Of a DNA stretch of 64,000 nt, positions 41,789-53,600 are shown piece by piece. The notes under the pieces were generated by a model, which was given only the letters and a program-made list of their open reading frames with translations, had not been told where the DNA came from and searched no databases. The stretch is taken from contig JAUXGA010000006.1 in the NCBI GenBank assembly GCA_030622545.1, positions 62,001-126,000 on the forward strand. Direction: 5' to 3'. This stretch comes from a bacterium (GTDB lineage Bacteria; Electryoneota; RPQS01; DYHQ01). The position numbers and the translations under genes are program-made. Position 1 is the stretch's first letter; each line of letters begins with the position of its first letter.

Positions 41789-42820
41789 ATGCTTATTGAA
41801 GAAACCGTATCCTATACGTCCGATAAAACCGACAGCGGCCAGTCCTTGCGCCGATGCCTGCGAACAACATCCGTCGGAAGTTTTCCGAAGCCCAGTTACC
41901 TGAAAAAAGCCCGCAGCGCTTTTGCTCGCGGTGAACTTTCGGAAGAAGAACTCTTGGAGCTGACGAAGAAGGCGACGACCGAAGTTATTCATCTCCAAGA
42001 TGAACTCGGAATCGATATTCTGGTTGATGGCGAAATGTACCGTGGAGATATGGCGACCTATTTCGCGGAGAATTTCGCGGGCTTTGAAATTTCCGGGCTT
42101 GTACGCTCCTATGGAAATCGCTATTACCGCAAGCCGATTTGCATTTCCGAGATCAAATACAAATCTCCGATTACCGTGGATTGGTGGAAGCGCGCTCAAA
42201 AACTCACGACGAAGCCGATGAAGGCCATCCTGACCGGCCCCTATACGATGATGGATTGGTCTTTCAACGAATACTATGCTACACGGTCGGAATTTGCAAA
42301 AGCGATGGCGCTTGCGCTGCGAGAAGAAGTTAAAGCTCTGATTGATGCTGGAGCAACCGAGATACAGATTGATGAACCGGCGATTTCCGTGCGCCCGGAG
42401 GAAATCGAGCTGGCGATTGAATCTTTCCGGAGAGTCGTCAAAGATTTAAGCGCTCATTTTTACACGCATATTTGCTACGGCGACTTCACGAAAATCTATC
42501 CGAAAATCCTCGAGCTGCCTGTAGATCAACTCGATTTGGAGATGGCGAATTCCGGGATGGACATGCTTGAGCTCTTCCGCAAACACAAATTCACGAAAGA
42601 AATCGGTCTGGGCGTTGTGGACAGTCATAGTCCTGTTGTCGAGAAAAAGGAAGACGTCAAACGCCGAATTCGAAAAACCATGGAACTGATTGACCCTGAG
42701 AGAATCTATGTCGATCCCGATTGCGGTATGAAGACTCGAACGTGGGAGGAAACTCGCGAGAAGCTCTGGGTTATCGTGGAAGCCGTCAACGAAATACGGA
42801 CTGAATTGAAACTGGACTAA
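41789..42820 (+). CDS. MetE C-domain-like methionine synthase (catalytic)
   Basis: The protein has 343 residues from the ATG at 41789, with GAGGGA upstream. All four zinc ligands of cobalamin-independent methionine synthase are present: H227 and C229 (THICYGDF), E251 (DLEMANSG) and C312 (PDCGMKTR). The spacings 2, 22 and 61 are the same as in E. coli MetE (H641, C643, E665, C726). QIDEPAIS is the homocysteine-site segment. It probably methylates homocysteine. Without a fused N-domain the methyl donor may be folate, in concert with the neighbour, or a corrinoid protein. Confidence 0.87.
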   Translation: MLIEETVSYTSDKTDSGQSLRRCLRTTSVGSFPKPSYLKKARSAFARGELSEEELLELTKKATTEVIHLQDELGIDILVDGEMYRGDMATYFAENFAGFEISGLVRSYGNRYYRKPICISEIKYKSPITVDWWKRAQKLTTKPMKAILTGPYTMMDWSFNEYYATRSEFAKAMALALREEVKALIDAGATEIQIDEPAISVRPEEIELAIESFRRVVKDLSAHFYTHICYGDFTKIYPKILELPVDQLDLEMANSGMDMLELFRKHKFTKEIGLGVVDSHSPVVEKKEDVKRRIRKTMELIDPERIYVDPDCGMKTRTWEETREKLWVIVEAVNEIRTELKLD

Positions 42821-42834
42821 AATTACCGGAAGAA

Positions 42835-44679
42835 ATGGCTCAAATCAACGGAAAAGATTTCTTAGAACTCATTCGCGAGCGCGTCCTGATTTGCGACGGC
42901 GCGATGGGCACGATGCTCTATGCGCGGGGACACTCGTATCGTTCCTGCTTTGATGAGCTCAGTGAAAGCATGCCCTCGGTTGTAGAAGCTCTTCACCGCG
43001 AATATATCGCCGCTGGCGCTGATGTCATCGAAACAAATACCTTCGGCGCTAATCCGATTCGTCTTGCAGAGCATGGCTTTGAAAATCGCGCGCGTGAAAT
43101 TGCTCGAGCCGGAGCGCGGCTCGCTCGTGCGACCGCTGGGGACAATATCTTCGTCGCCGGTTCCGTCGGGCCTCTGAACAAACAACTGAAACCAATCGGC
43201 TCTCTTTCCTTGGAAGACGCCCGGGAAGCATTTCGAATTCAAATCACCGGCCTGCTCGAAGGTGGCATCGACCTTCTCATCTTCGAAACCTTTTCATCTC
43301 TCCCCGAAATCGGAGAAGCTCTCGCCGCCGCGAAGGAGCTTTGTGATTTACCGATTATCGCTCAGATGACTTTCACCGAAGAAGCTAAGACAATCGTCGG
43401 CGACAAGCCCGCGCAAGTTTATAAGACTCTTCAGCAAGCCGGTGCGGATGTGATCGGCGTCAACTGCAGCGTGGGACCGCAGGGCGTCATGGAAGTTATC
43501 GAGCAGTTCGCCGCGAAGGGAGACCTTCCCATATCGGCTCAACCCAATGCCGGGCTCCCGCGCATTATCGGTGGGCGCTATATCTACTTGACCTCACCTC
43601 AATATTTCGCGGATTACGCCGTGCAATTCGCTGACCTCGGCGTCGGACTCATCGGAGGCTGCTGCGGAACCATACCCGAACACATCGCCGCCATCGCTAA
43701 AGCCATCGGCGGACGCAAGCTGAGCAAACGCGCTCGTATCGAGGTGCGCGACGTTGTCGAAGAAGCGGCTGTGAAAGCAGCGCCATCGATTCACGCTCCT
43801 TCTCTTTTTCGGGAAGGACTCGGCAAACGCTTTATGGTTTCCGTCGAGATTGATCCTCCGCGAAGCGCTGATCCCGAACCTCTCATCCATTCCGCGAAAT
43901 ACCTGAAGGCGAGCGGTGTTAATCTTATCAATGTCGCTGATAGCCCACTTGCTCGCGCGCGCATGAGCGCTCTGGCAATGGCTCACTTGATTCGTCAGGA
44001 AGCAGGCATGGAGGTACTGCTGCATGTCAGTTGCCGCGACCGAAATGCGCTTGGATTGCAGTCTGAACTCTTGGGAGCGCACGCTTTGGGAGTGCGCAAC
44101 ATTCTTGCTGTCACCGGAGATCCTCCGTCCGTCGGGGATTATCCATTCGCCAAAGCGGTTTTTGAACTTGACGCGATTGGGCTTTCGCACCTCATCACTC
44201 GCTTGAACGAAGGCGTGGATTTAATCGGAAGAAAACTCGCGGAACCCACCGATTTTCTGCTGGGCGTTGCGGTCAATCCGACAGCGGTCGATATGCGGGA
44301 AGAATGGTCGCGGCTGGAAAAGAAAGTGGAAGCTGGTGCGTCTTTTGCCTTCACGCAACCGCTCTTCGACCTGCGGACGTTGGAAGATTTTATCAAGCGC
44401 GTCGAACCGTTGAAGCTGCCGATTTTCCTCGGGATTCTGCCTTTGAGAAGCGCCAAGCACGCTGAATTTCTGCACAATGAAGTCCCAGACATCTCCATTC
44501 CCGATGATGTCCGCCAGCGCATGCAGCAAGCCGGGGAACGCGGAGCGGCGGTCGGTGTCGACATCGCCTGCGAATTCCTGCGAGTCGCAAAACCTCTGGT
44601 ACAGGGAATCTATCTCATGCCGCCATTCAATAAATTTGAAATGGCCGTCAAAGTCATTCAAGGAATTGAACTGGAGTAG
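42835..44679 (+). CDS. Bifunctional homocysteine S-methyltransferase / methylenetetrahydrofolate reductase
   Basis: The protein has 614 residues. Residues 1-295 are a MetH/BHMT-type homocysteine methyltransferase with zinc ligands C211 (GVNCSVGP) and C276/C277 (GGCCGT), and the typical start CDGAMGTML. Residues about 320-614 are an MTHFR (MetF) domain with EIDPPR, NVADSP, VTGDPP and AFTQPLFD. The same fusion occurs in YitJ-type proteins. It would reduce methylene-THF and may use methyl donors directly. No cobalamin-binding MetH domains are in the window. It sits 14 bp after the MetE-like genes, so this is a methionine operon. Confidence 0.92.
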   Translation: MAQINGKDFLELIRERVLICDGAMGTMLYARGHSYRSCFDELSESMPSVVEALHREYIAAGADVIETNTFGANPIRLAEHGFENRAREIARAGARLARATAGDNIFVAGSVGPLNKQLKPIGSLSLEDAREAFRIQITGLLEGGIDLLIFETFSSLPEIGEALAAAKELCDLPIIAQMTFTEEAKTIVGDKPAQVYKTLQQAGADVIGVNCSVGPQGVMEVIEQFAAKGDLPISAQPNAGLPRIIGGRYIYLTSPQYFADYAVQFADLGVGLIGGCCGTIPEHIAAIAKAIGGRKLSKRARIEVRDVVEEAAVKAAPSIHAPSLFREGLGKRFMVSVEIDPPRSADPEPLIHSAKYLKASGVNLINVADSPLARARMSALAMAHLIRQEAGMEVLLHVSCRDRNALGLQSELLGAHALGVRNILAVTGDPPSVGDYPFAKAVFELDAIGLSHLITRLNEGVDLIGRKLAEPTDFLLGVAVNPTAVDMREEWSRLEKKVEAGASFAFTQPLFDLRTLEDFIKRVEPLKLPIFLGILPLRSAKHAEFLHNEVPDISIPDDVRQRMQQAGERGAAVGVDIACEFLRVAKPLVQGIYLMPPFNKFEMAVKVIQGIELE

Positions 44680-44691
44680 TATTCGCTCCAC

Positions 44692-45750
44692 ATGGGAAAA
44701 TCTGAAACTCAAAAAAAAGTCGAACAATTAGTTCAACTTTGCCGCGGCCAGGAATCCATTGCGATTATCTCTCACGATAATCCAGACCCCGATTCTCTGG
44801 CGACCGCATGGGCGCTCTCCTACCTTTTAGCACACCACAAAATCCCGACGACTCTTCTCTACGCCGGTGTTCTCGGTCGCACCGAAAACAAGGCTCTGGT
44901 TCAAACTCTGGATATTCCGCTCAAGCACATTGAAACTCCCAGAGGAGAAGAACCTTTTCCGTACGCTTTGCTCGTCGTGGATACGCAGCCTGCTTTCGGA
45001 AACAACTGCCTGCTGTCCAAAGACAATATCCTCGGTGTTATTGATCATCATCCTCCCTTAAAGAGCCAGCGTTCATCTTTCCCCTTCAGCGACATCCGCC
45101 GACGCTACGGCGCCACCGCGACGATTCTCTGGGAATACCTCACGGCCACAGGAGTGCGCGTCAACGGAAAACTCGCCAGCGCTCTTCATTATGCGATTCG
45201 CACGGAGACGATGGAACTCGGACGCGAATCTTCCGAGGCGGATAAAACCGCTTACCTTGAATTGTTTCAGCTCATGGACTATTCCGCGCTGGCGACAATT
45301 CTCAACGCGAAACGTCCTGCCAGTTTCTTTACGGCTATCAGCAAAGCTGTACGGCGAGCGCGTATTTATGGCCGGGCTCTCGTGTTGCCGATGGGCAATG
45401 TTCCCACGCCGGAAATTATTCCCGAAACCGCCGAAACACTTCTGCGCTTAGAAGGCATCATCTGGGTGCTCAGCTTCGGCGTCCACCGGAACAATCTCTA
45501 TTTCTCTCTAAGGTCAACGGATCCGGAATCCAACGCCGGAGGGCTCGCGCTTTTTCTTGCCGAAGGCCTCGGCAGTGCGGGCGGACATGACCAAACCGCC
45601 GGTGGTAAAATTATGTTGTCTGATTTTGATGTCAAAAAACGCAATCGACTTTTTTTACGCCTGACGAGACGATTTAAGAGAGCATTATTGCTACCGCAGC
45701 GCGGGAAACCCTTACCCAGCTCTGCAAGCACAAAAAAAAGTCCGGTATAA
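44692..45750 (+). CDS. DHH-family phosphoesterase (NrnA-like)
   Basis: The protein has 352 residues. Metal-binding motifs are ISHDNPDPDS (H28, D32, D34), VVDTQ (D97) and VIDHH (D118, H119, H120). The DHHA1 domain near the C-terminus ends with GGHDQTAGG. Such proteins degrade short oligoribonucleotides or pAp, or hydrolyse cyclic dinucleotide products. It is 12 bp after the methionine gene. pAp hydrolysis would fit sulfur metabolism, but that link is only suggestive. Confidence 0.85.
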   Translation: MGKSETQKKVEQLVQLCRGQESIAIISHDNPDPDSLATAWALSYLLAHHKIPTTLLYAGVLGRTENKALVQTLDIPLKHIETPRGEEPFPYALLVVDTQPAFGNNCLLSKDNILGVIDHHPPLKSQRSSFPFSDIRRRYGATATILWEYLTATGVRVNGKLASALHYAIRTETMELGRESSEADKTAYLELFQLMDYSALATILNAKRPASFFTAISKAVRRARIYGRALVLPMGNVPTPEIIPETAETLLRLEGIIWVLSFGVHRNNLYFSLRSTDPESNAGGLALFLAEGLGSAGGHDQTAGGKIMLSDFDVKKRNRLFLRLTRRFKRALLLPQRGKPLPSSASTKKSPV

Positions 45751-45766
45751 ATTCCCGGACTTTTTA
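45735..45766. terminator. Bidirectional terminator between convergent genes
   Basis: aaaaagtccgg pairs with ccggactttttt around a 7-9 base loop. It has A/T runs on both sides and overlaps the stop codon of the DHH gene. It serves that gene and the convergent pyruvate phosphate dikinase gene. Confidence 0.8.
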
Positions 45767-45783
45767 ATATGGAAAGGATTGAA

Positions 45784-48546
45784 TCAACGATCTCGCAATG
45801 CAGCCTGCGCTGCGGCCAGTCTCGCAATCGGAACGCGGAACGGACTGCATGAAACGTAATTCAAACCCGTCTGATGAAAGAAATTCACCGAATACGGATC
45901 TCCGCCATGCTCCCCGCAGATTCCGATTTTAAGATTGCTTTTCGTTTGACGTCCCTTTTCCACGCCCGTTCGAACTAATTGACCCACACCGGCTATATCG
46001 ATGGATTGGAACGGATCATGTGGAATAATTTTTTCGGCCAGATAGAAAGGCATGAAATTCCCGGAATCATCCCGTGAAAGACCGAGCGTCGTCTGCGTCA
46101 AATCATTCGTGCCGAAACTGAAGAACTCCGCGACACCCGCAATTTCATCCGCAGTTAAGACCGCACGCGGAAGTTCAATCATCGTGCCGACAAGAAAATC
46201 AATCTTTCTTCCCTTCTCCTTCATCACATCTTCCGCGACACGCCTCACGACTTTCGTCTGATTTTCCAGCTCACGCACATGCCCCACCAGCGGAATCATA
46301 ATTTCCGGATTCACTGGCGTGCCTTCTTTCTCTACCTGCAGAGCCGCTTCGAAAATCGCGCGCGTTTGCATTTCGGTAATCTCAGGATACACCAGTCCGA
46401 GCCGACAGCCGCGATGTCCGAGCATCGGATTCGCTTCCGAAAGAGATTCCACTCGCGCGCGCACTTCTTCCGGTGTCATTCCCAATTTCTTGGCAAGAGC
46501 GCTTTGCGTCTTGCTGTCATGCGGCAGAAATTCATGCAGCGGCGGATCCAGCGTCCGAATCGTCACCGGCCGGCCGGCCATCACTCGGAAGATACCCACG
46601 AAATCCTCACGCTGGTACGGCAACAGTTTCGCCAACGCCTTTCGGCGACCTTCGAGCGTTTCAGCCATAATCATCTCGCGCACCGCGTCAATGCGATCTC
46701 CTTCGAAGAACATATGCTCCGTGCGGCACAATCCGATGCCTTCGGCGCCGAAAGCTACTGCCTTTTCGCACTGATCCGGTTGATCAGCATTCGTTCGCAC
46801 CTGAAGGCGGCGAACATCGTCAGCCCAACTTAGCAGCTTGGCAAATTGCTGATAGACCGGCGCGTCTTCGGGTTTCAACGTTTTATCAAACAACACCTGC
46901 AAAATTTCAGACGGACGCGTTCCGATTTCACCCGCGAAAACCTCGCCCGTTGTTCCGTCCAGTGACAGCCAGTCGCCTTCCGCGAGCTCTGTTCCGCTGA
47001 CCCGCATGCGCCGTTTCGCGTAATCAATCTCCAGAGCGCTGCAGCCCGCCACGCACACTTTCCCCATCTGGCGCGCGACAAGTGCCGCGTGCGACGTCAT
47101 TCCGCCGCGCGCGGTTAAAATTCCCTCAGAAGCATTCATCCCGCGAATATCTTCCGGCGATGTTTCGATGCGCACGAGAATTACTCGCTCGCCCTTCTCA
47201 GCCCATGCTTCCGCATCGGGAGCATTGAAAACAATTCGTCCCGACGCTGCACCCGGCCCCGCGTTCAAACCGCGCGCAAGCGGTTTCACTTTGCTGCGTG
47301 CCGCCGGATCAAAAACCGGACGCAGAAGCTGATTGAGCGCATCCGGCTCCACGCGAAGCAAGGCTTCTTCTTTTTTGATGAGTCCTTCCGCTTCCATCTC
47401 GACTGCCATGCGAATCGCGGCTTGCCCGGTGCGCTTTCCGATGCGGCACTGAAGCATCCAGAGCTTCCCGTCCTGAACGGTGAATTCGATGTCGTTCATA
47501 TCGCGATAGCGCTCTTCCAGTCTGTCCGAGATATCGATCAACTGACGATACGAATCCGGCATGAATTCTTCCAAGGACAGATAGTTTTCTTTTCGTTCCT
47601 TTTCACTGATGTCATGACTCTTAGCCCACTGCTGCGAGCCTGATTTCATGACCTGCTGCGGCGTGCGAATCCCCGCCACGACATCCTCTCCTTGAGCATT
47701 TACCAGGAACTCGCCGTAGAAAACCTTCTCTCCCGTCGCCGGGTCGCGCGTAAAGGCTACACCCGTCGCACAAGTCTCCCCCAGGTTTCCGAAGACCATC
47801 ACCTGAACATTTACCGCCGTCCCCCAATCATCAGGAATGCGATTCAAACGGCGATAGGCTTCCGCGCGTGGATTTCCCCAGGAATTGAAAACGGCGCCGA
47901 TAGCTCCCCAGAGCTGCTCTCTTGGATCCTCGGGAAACGGCTGACCCTTTCGCTCACGGATGATCGCCTTAAAATCGGCAACAAGCCCCTTTAGATCCTC
48001 CATCGTTAGTTCCATATCGCTGGTGATTCCACGCCCAGCCTTCCGGCGATCCATCAGGACTTCAAACGGGTCTTCCTCATCCTTCGATTCCGGTTTTAAG
48101 TCCATCACTACATCGCCATACATGGCTACGAAGCGCCGATAAGAATCATAAGCGAAACGGGGATTGCCCGAACGCTTAATAAGCCCTTCAACAGTCCGGT
48201 CATTCAATCCTAAATTAAGAATTGAATCCATCATTCCCGGCATGGAAGCTCGCGCTCCACTGCGAACCGAAACCAAGAGCGGGTTCTCTTCGCTGCCAAA
48301 CTTGGCTCCGGAGAGCTTCTCAACACGGGCCAGGTGCTCCAAAAGCTCTTGTTCCAGCCCTGACGGGTAGCGATGCTCTCTCTGGTAGTAGGTGCAGACC
48401 TCGGTTGTGATGGTGAATCCCGTAGGTACAGGGATTTCTAATAGAGCCATCTCGGCAAGATTCGCGCCTTTGCCGCCGAGTAATTCCTTCATTTCCGCCC
48501 GACCTTCCGCCTGACCACCCCCGAAAAAATAAATGTGCTTTGCCAT
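45784..48546 (-). CDS. ppdK: Pyruvate, phosphate dikinase
   Basis: The enzyme interconverts pyruvate + ATP + Pi and phosphoenolpyruvate + AMP + PPi. From the ATG at 48546 (GGAG 6 bp upstream; an earlier TTG is open) it has 920 residues. The N-terminal ATP-grasp domain starts at [11 protein letters not shown], with [10 protein letters not shown] and [14 protein letters not shown]. The swivelling phosphohistidine domain has H486 in [12 protein letters not shown]. The C-terminal PEP/pyruvate barrel includes [12 protein letters not shown] and [14 protein letters not shown]. Full length with all motifs. PPi-dependent glycolysis or gluconeogenesis is implied. Confidence 0.96.
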   Translation of the reverse strand: MAKHIYFFGGGQAEGRAEMKELLGGKGANLAEMALLEIPVPTGFTITTEVCTYYQREHRYPSGLEQELLEHLARVEKLSGAKFGSEENPLLVSVRSGARASMPGMMDSILNLGLNDRTVEGLIKRSGNPRFAYDSYRRFVAMYGDVVMDLKPESKDEEDPFEVLMDRRKAGRGITSDMELTMEDLKGLVADFKAIIRERKGQPFPEDPREQLWGAIGAVFNSWGNPRAEAYRRLNRIPDDWGTAVNVQVMVFGNLGETCATGVAFTRDPATGEKVFYGEFLVNAQGEDVVAGIRTPQQVMKSGSQQWAKSHDISEKERKENYLSLEEFMPDSYRQLIDISDRLEERYRDMNDIEFTVQDGKLWMLQCRIGKRTGQAAIRMAVEMEAEGLIKKEEALLRVEPDALNQLLRPVFDPAARSKVKPLARGLNAGPGAASGRIVFNAPDAEAWAEKGERVILVRIETSPEDIRGMNASEGILTARGGMTSHAALVARQMGKVCVAGCSALEIDYAKRRMRVSGTELAEGDWLSLDGTTGEVFAGEIGTRPSEILQVLFDKTLKPEDAPVYQQFAKLLSWADDVRRLQVRTNADQPDQCEKAVAFGAEGIGLCRTEHMFFEGDRIDAVREMIMAETLEGRRKALAKLLPYQREDFVGIFRVMAGRPVTIRTLDPPLHEFLPHDSKTQSALAKKLGMTPEEVRARVESLSEANPMLGHRGCRLGLVYPEITEMQTRAIFEAALQVEKEGTPVNPEIMIPLVGHVRELENQTKVVRRVAEDVMKEKGRKIDFLVGTMIELPRAVLTADEIAGVAEFFSFGTNDLTQTTLGLSRDDSGNFMPFYLAEKIIPHDPFQSIDIAGVGQLVRTGVEKGRQTKSNLKIGICGEHGGDPYSVNFFHQTGLNYVSCSPFRVPIARLAAAQAALRDR

Positions 48547-48595
48547 CAATGTCTCCAAATAACCTCTGTTAGAAAATGTATGTATTCCGCTAAAT

Positions 48596-50572
48596 TTACT
48601 TCAACAAAATAACTTTCGCGAGCGCTGAATGCGTTCCAGCTTCAAGATAGGCAAAATAAATCCCAGAAGGAAGCCCATCGGCCTGCCAGCGAATTCTCCC
48701 GTTCCCCGGCGGCATCAGCCCACCGGACAGCGTTGTTACTTCACGCCCTAATATGTCAAAGATACGCAGCCGAACATCTGCGAATCCCGGCAGGTTGAAT
48801 TCAAATGTCGTCGTACTATTGAAGGGATTCGGATACGCCCCGGAAAAATGAAAATCACCTGCGACGGGAGGCGCGACGACCGCTTCAGCCTCGTAGTAGG
48901 AGCGACATAAAATGTTGTGATTCGGATCAAAATCTATAGACAGAAACGTGTCCGGAATCAAAACAGTAAAAATTTCTTCCGCCACGGCGTCATTCCAGAT
49001 AGTCACCGTCGTATCCCATCCACCCGGATACTCAAAGAGTAGTTCGATAGGCATGTGGAAATAGGTCTGTGTCGTCTGGTTTTGTCGAATGCGAATATAT
49101 ACAAGATTCGTGCTGTCCTCCGGGCCAGGCCACGCGGCGTAATAATATCTCGGATACCCCCACCCATACACCCACGACTCAAAAAACCAATCGAGGTCCT
49201 GACCGGACGCCGCTTCGAGTTCCTGCTGCCAATCCGCTGTCACCGCAACATCATAAGCGTGAGCTTCTCCGTAATTCGACCACGCGCCGAAAAACGCCGA
49301 ATCGCCCAATAGTTGTCTCAGCATGTGCATAACGCTCGCGCCTTTTTCATAGACCGTGTACGACCAGTAACTTTGAGGATCGTATATAGGAAATGTCTCA
49401 CCGGAAGACAAATAAGGATTCATCAAGTCATTGACAACGTAATCCATATACGATGCCGAGCCATGTAAATGCTCCATCGCAAGCGCTTCGCAATAAGTGG
49501 CGAATCCTTCATTGAGCCAGAGATCCTCCCATTCTCCAAGCGTCACCCAATTGCCCCACCACATATGCGACATCTCATGCGCCAGCAGCCAATCATAAGT
49601 ATGACTCCCCTGAACCGTCGCCTGATGATGATGGACGCAGGTGACATGTTCCATGTCTCCGAAACTCGTCATCGCATACGACATCCGGTCGAAGGGATAC
49701 GGCCCAAAGCGTTCTTCGAATCCTTCCATAAAATTGAGCACATTGGAAAAGTGCGTTTCAGCGCGCGTCTCGTACGCCGGGAAAATATGATATTCAATCA
49801 GTGGGTTTTCTTCCTGCTGCACGACCGTCATATAGTCACCAATCGCAACACTCATCAGATACGTCGGCACCGGCTGCTCGAGCTTGTAGTGCCATGTCTT
49901 CGTACCGTCGCCGTGATTCACCGTATCGACCAAAACGCCGTTCGAAACAGCGACGCGCGATGTGGGGACTCTCCACCAACTTTCAAACGTCGCGCGGTCA
50001 CGCGGATTTAAGTAACACGGCATAACATAGTCCGTCATCGGCGGCGGATCAGTCGAAAACCCATCCCCCATCGAAAACGCGACACTGGTTCGGAAGAAAA
50101 AACCGCCCCAGGGGCTAAACCCTCCCTCATGCTGAGGATGCCCGTTGTAGATAATATGAACCGCCGTCGTTTCATCGGGAGCCAATGCGGGATTAAAAAC
50201 GAATGTCAGGCTATCATTGCCGCCGCGAATATAAGCGACATCGCGGTCATCCGCATAGACAGAATCCACATCATAGCCATGAAAACTCATCCAGGTTTCG
50301 TGAACCGAATCGTCCAACGCCGCCATCGAAATCGTACTATGGCCATCCAACAACTGCGTCGTGATATCCACCTGCGCCGATAATTCATAGCCCAAAATAT
50401 CTACATTATGCAGCGTGTCTTCATCTAAGGACATCAAGCCCGGCTGTTCGCGGATGGGACCTACATTCGATACATGTTTGCCGGTTATTTTTTGGTGCAG
50501 ACGCGGACACGCCTGAGCGATTCCAACAAAAACAAACCACAGACCTAAAAAGAAGACCATGTTCTTTTTCAT
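48596..50572 (-). CDS. Secreted M1-family metallopeptidase with type IX sorting domain
   Basis: The protein has 658 residues. A signal peptide (about 1-21) precedes the M1 N-terminal beta domain. The catalytic domain has the exopeptidase-motif equivalent FGDMEH (304-309), zinc motif [10 protein letters not shown] (H332, E333, H336) and E355 after exactly 18 residues (NEGFATY). The last 85 residues form a type IX secretion C-terminal sorting domain, from [10 protein letters not shown] through IFDILGREV to [10 protein letters not shown] and ending in KVILLK. So it should be exported across both membranes and anchored or released at the surface. No type IX secretion machinery is in the window. 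Confidence 0.93.
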   Translation of the reverse strand: MKKNMVFFLGLWFVFVGIAQACPRLHQKITGKHVSNVGPIREQPGLMSLDEDTLHNVDILGYELSAQVDITTQLLDGHSTISMAALDDSVHETWMSFHGYDVDSVYADDRDVAYIRGGNDSLTFVFNPALAPDETTAVHIIYNGHPQHEGGFSPWGGFFFRTSVAFSMGDGFSTDPPPMTDYVMPCYLNPRDRATFESWWRVPTSRVAVSNGVLVDTVNHGDGTKTWHYKLEQPVPTYLMSVAIGDYMTVVQQEENPLIEYHIFPAYETRAETHFSNVLNFMEGFEERFGPYPFDRMSYAMTSFGDMEHVTCVHHHQATVQGSHTYDWLLAHEMSHMWWGNWVTLGEWEDLWLNEGFATYCEALAMEHLHGSASYMDYVVNDLMNPYLSSGETFPIYDPQSYWSYTVYEKGASVMHMLRQLLGDSAFFGAWSNYGEAHAYDVAVTADWQQELEAASGQDLDWFFESWVYGWGYPRYYYAAWPGPEDSTNLVYIRIRQNQTTQTYFHMPIELLFEYPGGWDTTVTIWNDAVAEEIFTVLIPDTFLSIDFDPNHNILCRSYYEAEAVVAPPVAGDFHFSGAYPNPFNSTTTFEFNLPGFADVRLRIFDILGREVTTLSGGLMPPGNGRIRWQADGLPSGIYFAYLEAGTHSALAKVILLK

Positions 50573-50668
50573 GATAACCTCGCGTTTCGTCCTCCTTTAA
50601 TATACGCCGCATACTTAAGAAAGTCAAACACTCTCCAAGTCTGGGTTTTAAATGAACGTGATAAATTT

Positions 50669-53600
50669 TTACCTTGCACGTTCGAGTTTGTGCATCCAGC
50701 GAAGATCTTCAGGGCGGATTTGAACAGAGGTTGTTTGTTCGGGTTTATTGCTTGCGGAAGCGGAATCAAAGCGAGCTTCCACACGGTAGAAACGGCGGGA
50801 ATAGTTCGCGGGGTTTTCTGAAAAAGTCGTATCGCTTGTCGTTGCTACAGGATTCCATGTCTCGATGTCTTCGAAATTACTACCGGCGTAAACGACATAA
50901 TATGAAGCTTCTGCTGCCCGCGGCCAGACAAGATGAATAGCGCCCTCGGCAAAATAGATACAAACTCCGCTGATAAAAAAGCTCTCCGGCGAATCGATTT
51001 CTTCAACCGAAATATCATCGAGTCGCCAATAGAAATCTCCTTGATAAGAAAATTGAAGCGCGACTTGAGTTTGTCCGGTTGCCCACATCAATGGCACCGA
51101 AACAAAATCTTCATCCAAAATCCCTGTTGTGCGCGCCCACATTTCCCATACGGCATGTGGAAATGTTCTCCCGCCATCTGTACTTCCCATGACAATCGCC
51201 TGTGTCTCGCCACTCTGACTCCCACGTAAATAGTGCCAGAAACAAAGCGACAAGTTCCCGCAGCGGGACGCGTCGAAAGGAGCGGTTACCACTGAAATCA
51301 TCGTATCAGGAGAGTCTCCGATTTCAAGCACTCCCAAGCGTTCGCCGTAATTGCGAATGCTAAAAACCGAGCGTTCATCATTCCGGTCAACGTTCCATCC
51401 CTGTGGCAACAGAGACTTTTCATCGAAATTTTCGGATAAGAAAAGTGCATGCGATTCTCCTGCCCGAAAACGCCATTGACGCGATACGGTTCGATTCGGT
51501 GGAACAATCTCATCCCATGTTTCGATATGATAGGAAATTCTTGTTCTCGGTCGCTGTTCGGGAATGGCAGCGTGCCATACCTGACCCTGCTGCAGCATAC
51601 TTACTGTTTCTTCTGAGCTCATACTCGCGTGATAGACGAGAGTCGCTCCTCCGATTCCACTTACGTCCTGCAACTCCGCTTCAATGGTAAAGGGCCCGGT
51701 GTGATTCTGTGCATCTTCAAGAGGAGTGTGCGTAATCACGGGGCCTGTGATATCCTGCCCGAATTTCACGCCGAACCACTCGAGAAAATTCGCCATCAAA
51801 TGAATTCGCGATGAAGGAGCCAATGCATCCGCAAGACTACCCAACTCAATCGAACTGCCAATCGTTCGATAATTCCCATTATCATACGCGATGCACACCG
51901 GAAAACGACTCGTGCCGCGGTCATTTTGAAGCAGCGTCATTGCTCCCTGCTGCGGCGCAAGATGATCAATGTAGTTATTCTCTCCTTGATAAGAGAAATG
52001 CATGTCTTCGTAATTCGTTCCCGGTTCGCCCGCTATCGGCCCGGTATTACCGCTACCATCGGTGACACCTTCGATATGAAAATAGGGATGCACTTGCGTC
52101 GGCGTGTCGAACGCCCACGTATCGCCGCCTTCAAGATAGAGCGCTCCTCCATCATTCAGATACGCTGTCAATCGCGCTCCGTCTTCCGCACTGAGCGGTT
52201 CGTTATTTGGGAATATCCCTAAAAATACAAAAATGCTCTCGAAACGCGGCAAATCTTCGGGGAGCACCGTCCATCTCTCAAGCTCCACACCTAACGCTTC
52301 GACAGCCGCCGCAAATCCATCAACATTCGCAGGAGTCGGGTCCCGCTCATAGATGAGCACCGGAATCTGATTGATACGCTCGCATTCCCTGCCTTCCGTC
52401 GAATCGATATTCTCACCGCTGAGATTCCATTTAAAACAGAGTGGATAACCTCTCGGAGTGGACGCAGACGCAAGCAATGTGAAATCAGAATGCAACGTAT
52501 CTCCGGCCGCGCATCGAGACACTTCGAAAATGGAGTCTCGAACAATGACATAATCATTCTCGATATTTATACGTGCGGTTATGTTGCGCGCATCGTCTGA
52601 ACCACCGTTTTTCCATCCCACGCGAAGCCGAAGGATTTCTCCCGCTTCAGGGCGACCGTCGCCATCTCCGGAATCTTCCTCTATAGTGACCGGTGAAAGC
52701 TGAAGCACCGGCGCATGCAAACGAAGCGGTAAATAGATTTCCTGTGCCGATTGTTCCTGCAAGACTATTTCCGTGGACAGAAATACTTCATGCTCGTCGG
52801 GAGCACTATCCGAGACGAGTGCCCATACATCTTGGCTTGTTTCGAGCGTTTCTCCGGGCGCGATAGATATAAACGTTGCATGCATCGTATCAACAAACAG
52901 AAAAGAATCGGTCGATTGCAGCGCGAAAGCACCCGGAAGAGAAACTTGATTGCCGTAGTTGATAAGCTGAAGCGCGAGACTTACTTCCTCTCCTCTGTCT
53001 GCAAACCCATCGCCGTCACCATACGAATCCCTAACAACAAAACCGGAAGCAACCACATAAGCTCCCGAATCAGGAGTTAGTTCGATTTCCGAAAAATGCG
53101 GGCGCGAATTCCTTGCCGTTACAGCGAGGGTCAGTCGAGTGGGGTTCTCAAAATCCAACGCAATACTCGCCTGTCCATTTTCGTCCGTAAAACCGGCGGC
53201 GGTATAATCAGAATTCTCTGCGCGCAAACAGAATCGCGCTTCAGCGCAAGGATACCCGCCCCGCTCTACGGCAATGAGCAAAATCGGCGCACTGAGAGGA
53301 AGCTGTACCGGACAAGCAACCATCAAATCCTGCGGCGTTTCCGTCAAGACAGACAACGTCGGATCGCCGAGCAGGATAAATTGTTGCATCGTTTCTTCGG
53401 CGCGCCCTCCCGGATTCTCTGGAAACGCGGCAGACATATATAGTTTTCCGAAATTCACCGCTTGCCCGATAGTGAGCAATCCATGTTCCAAGAAGCCGCG
53501 CATCGTTCCCAGACCAATCGTGTCCGAATAGAAAAAAGCCGTGTTTTCCGTCGCTCCAAAATACGCAACCGTCCCCAAATCACTCGGCAGGCTCAGCCAG

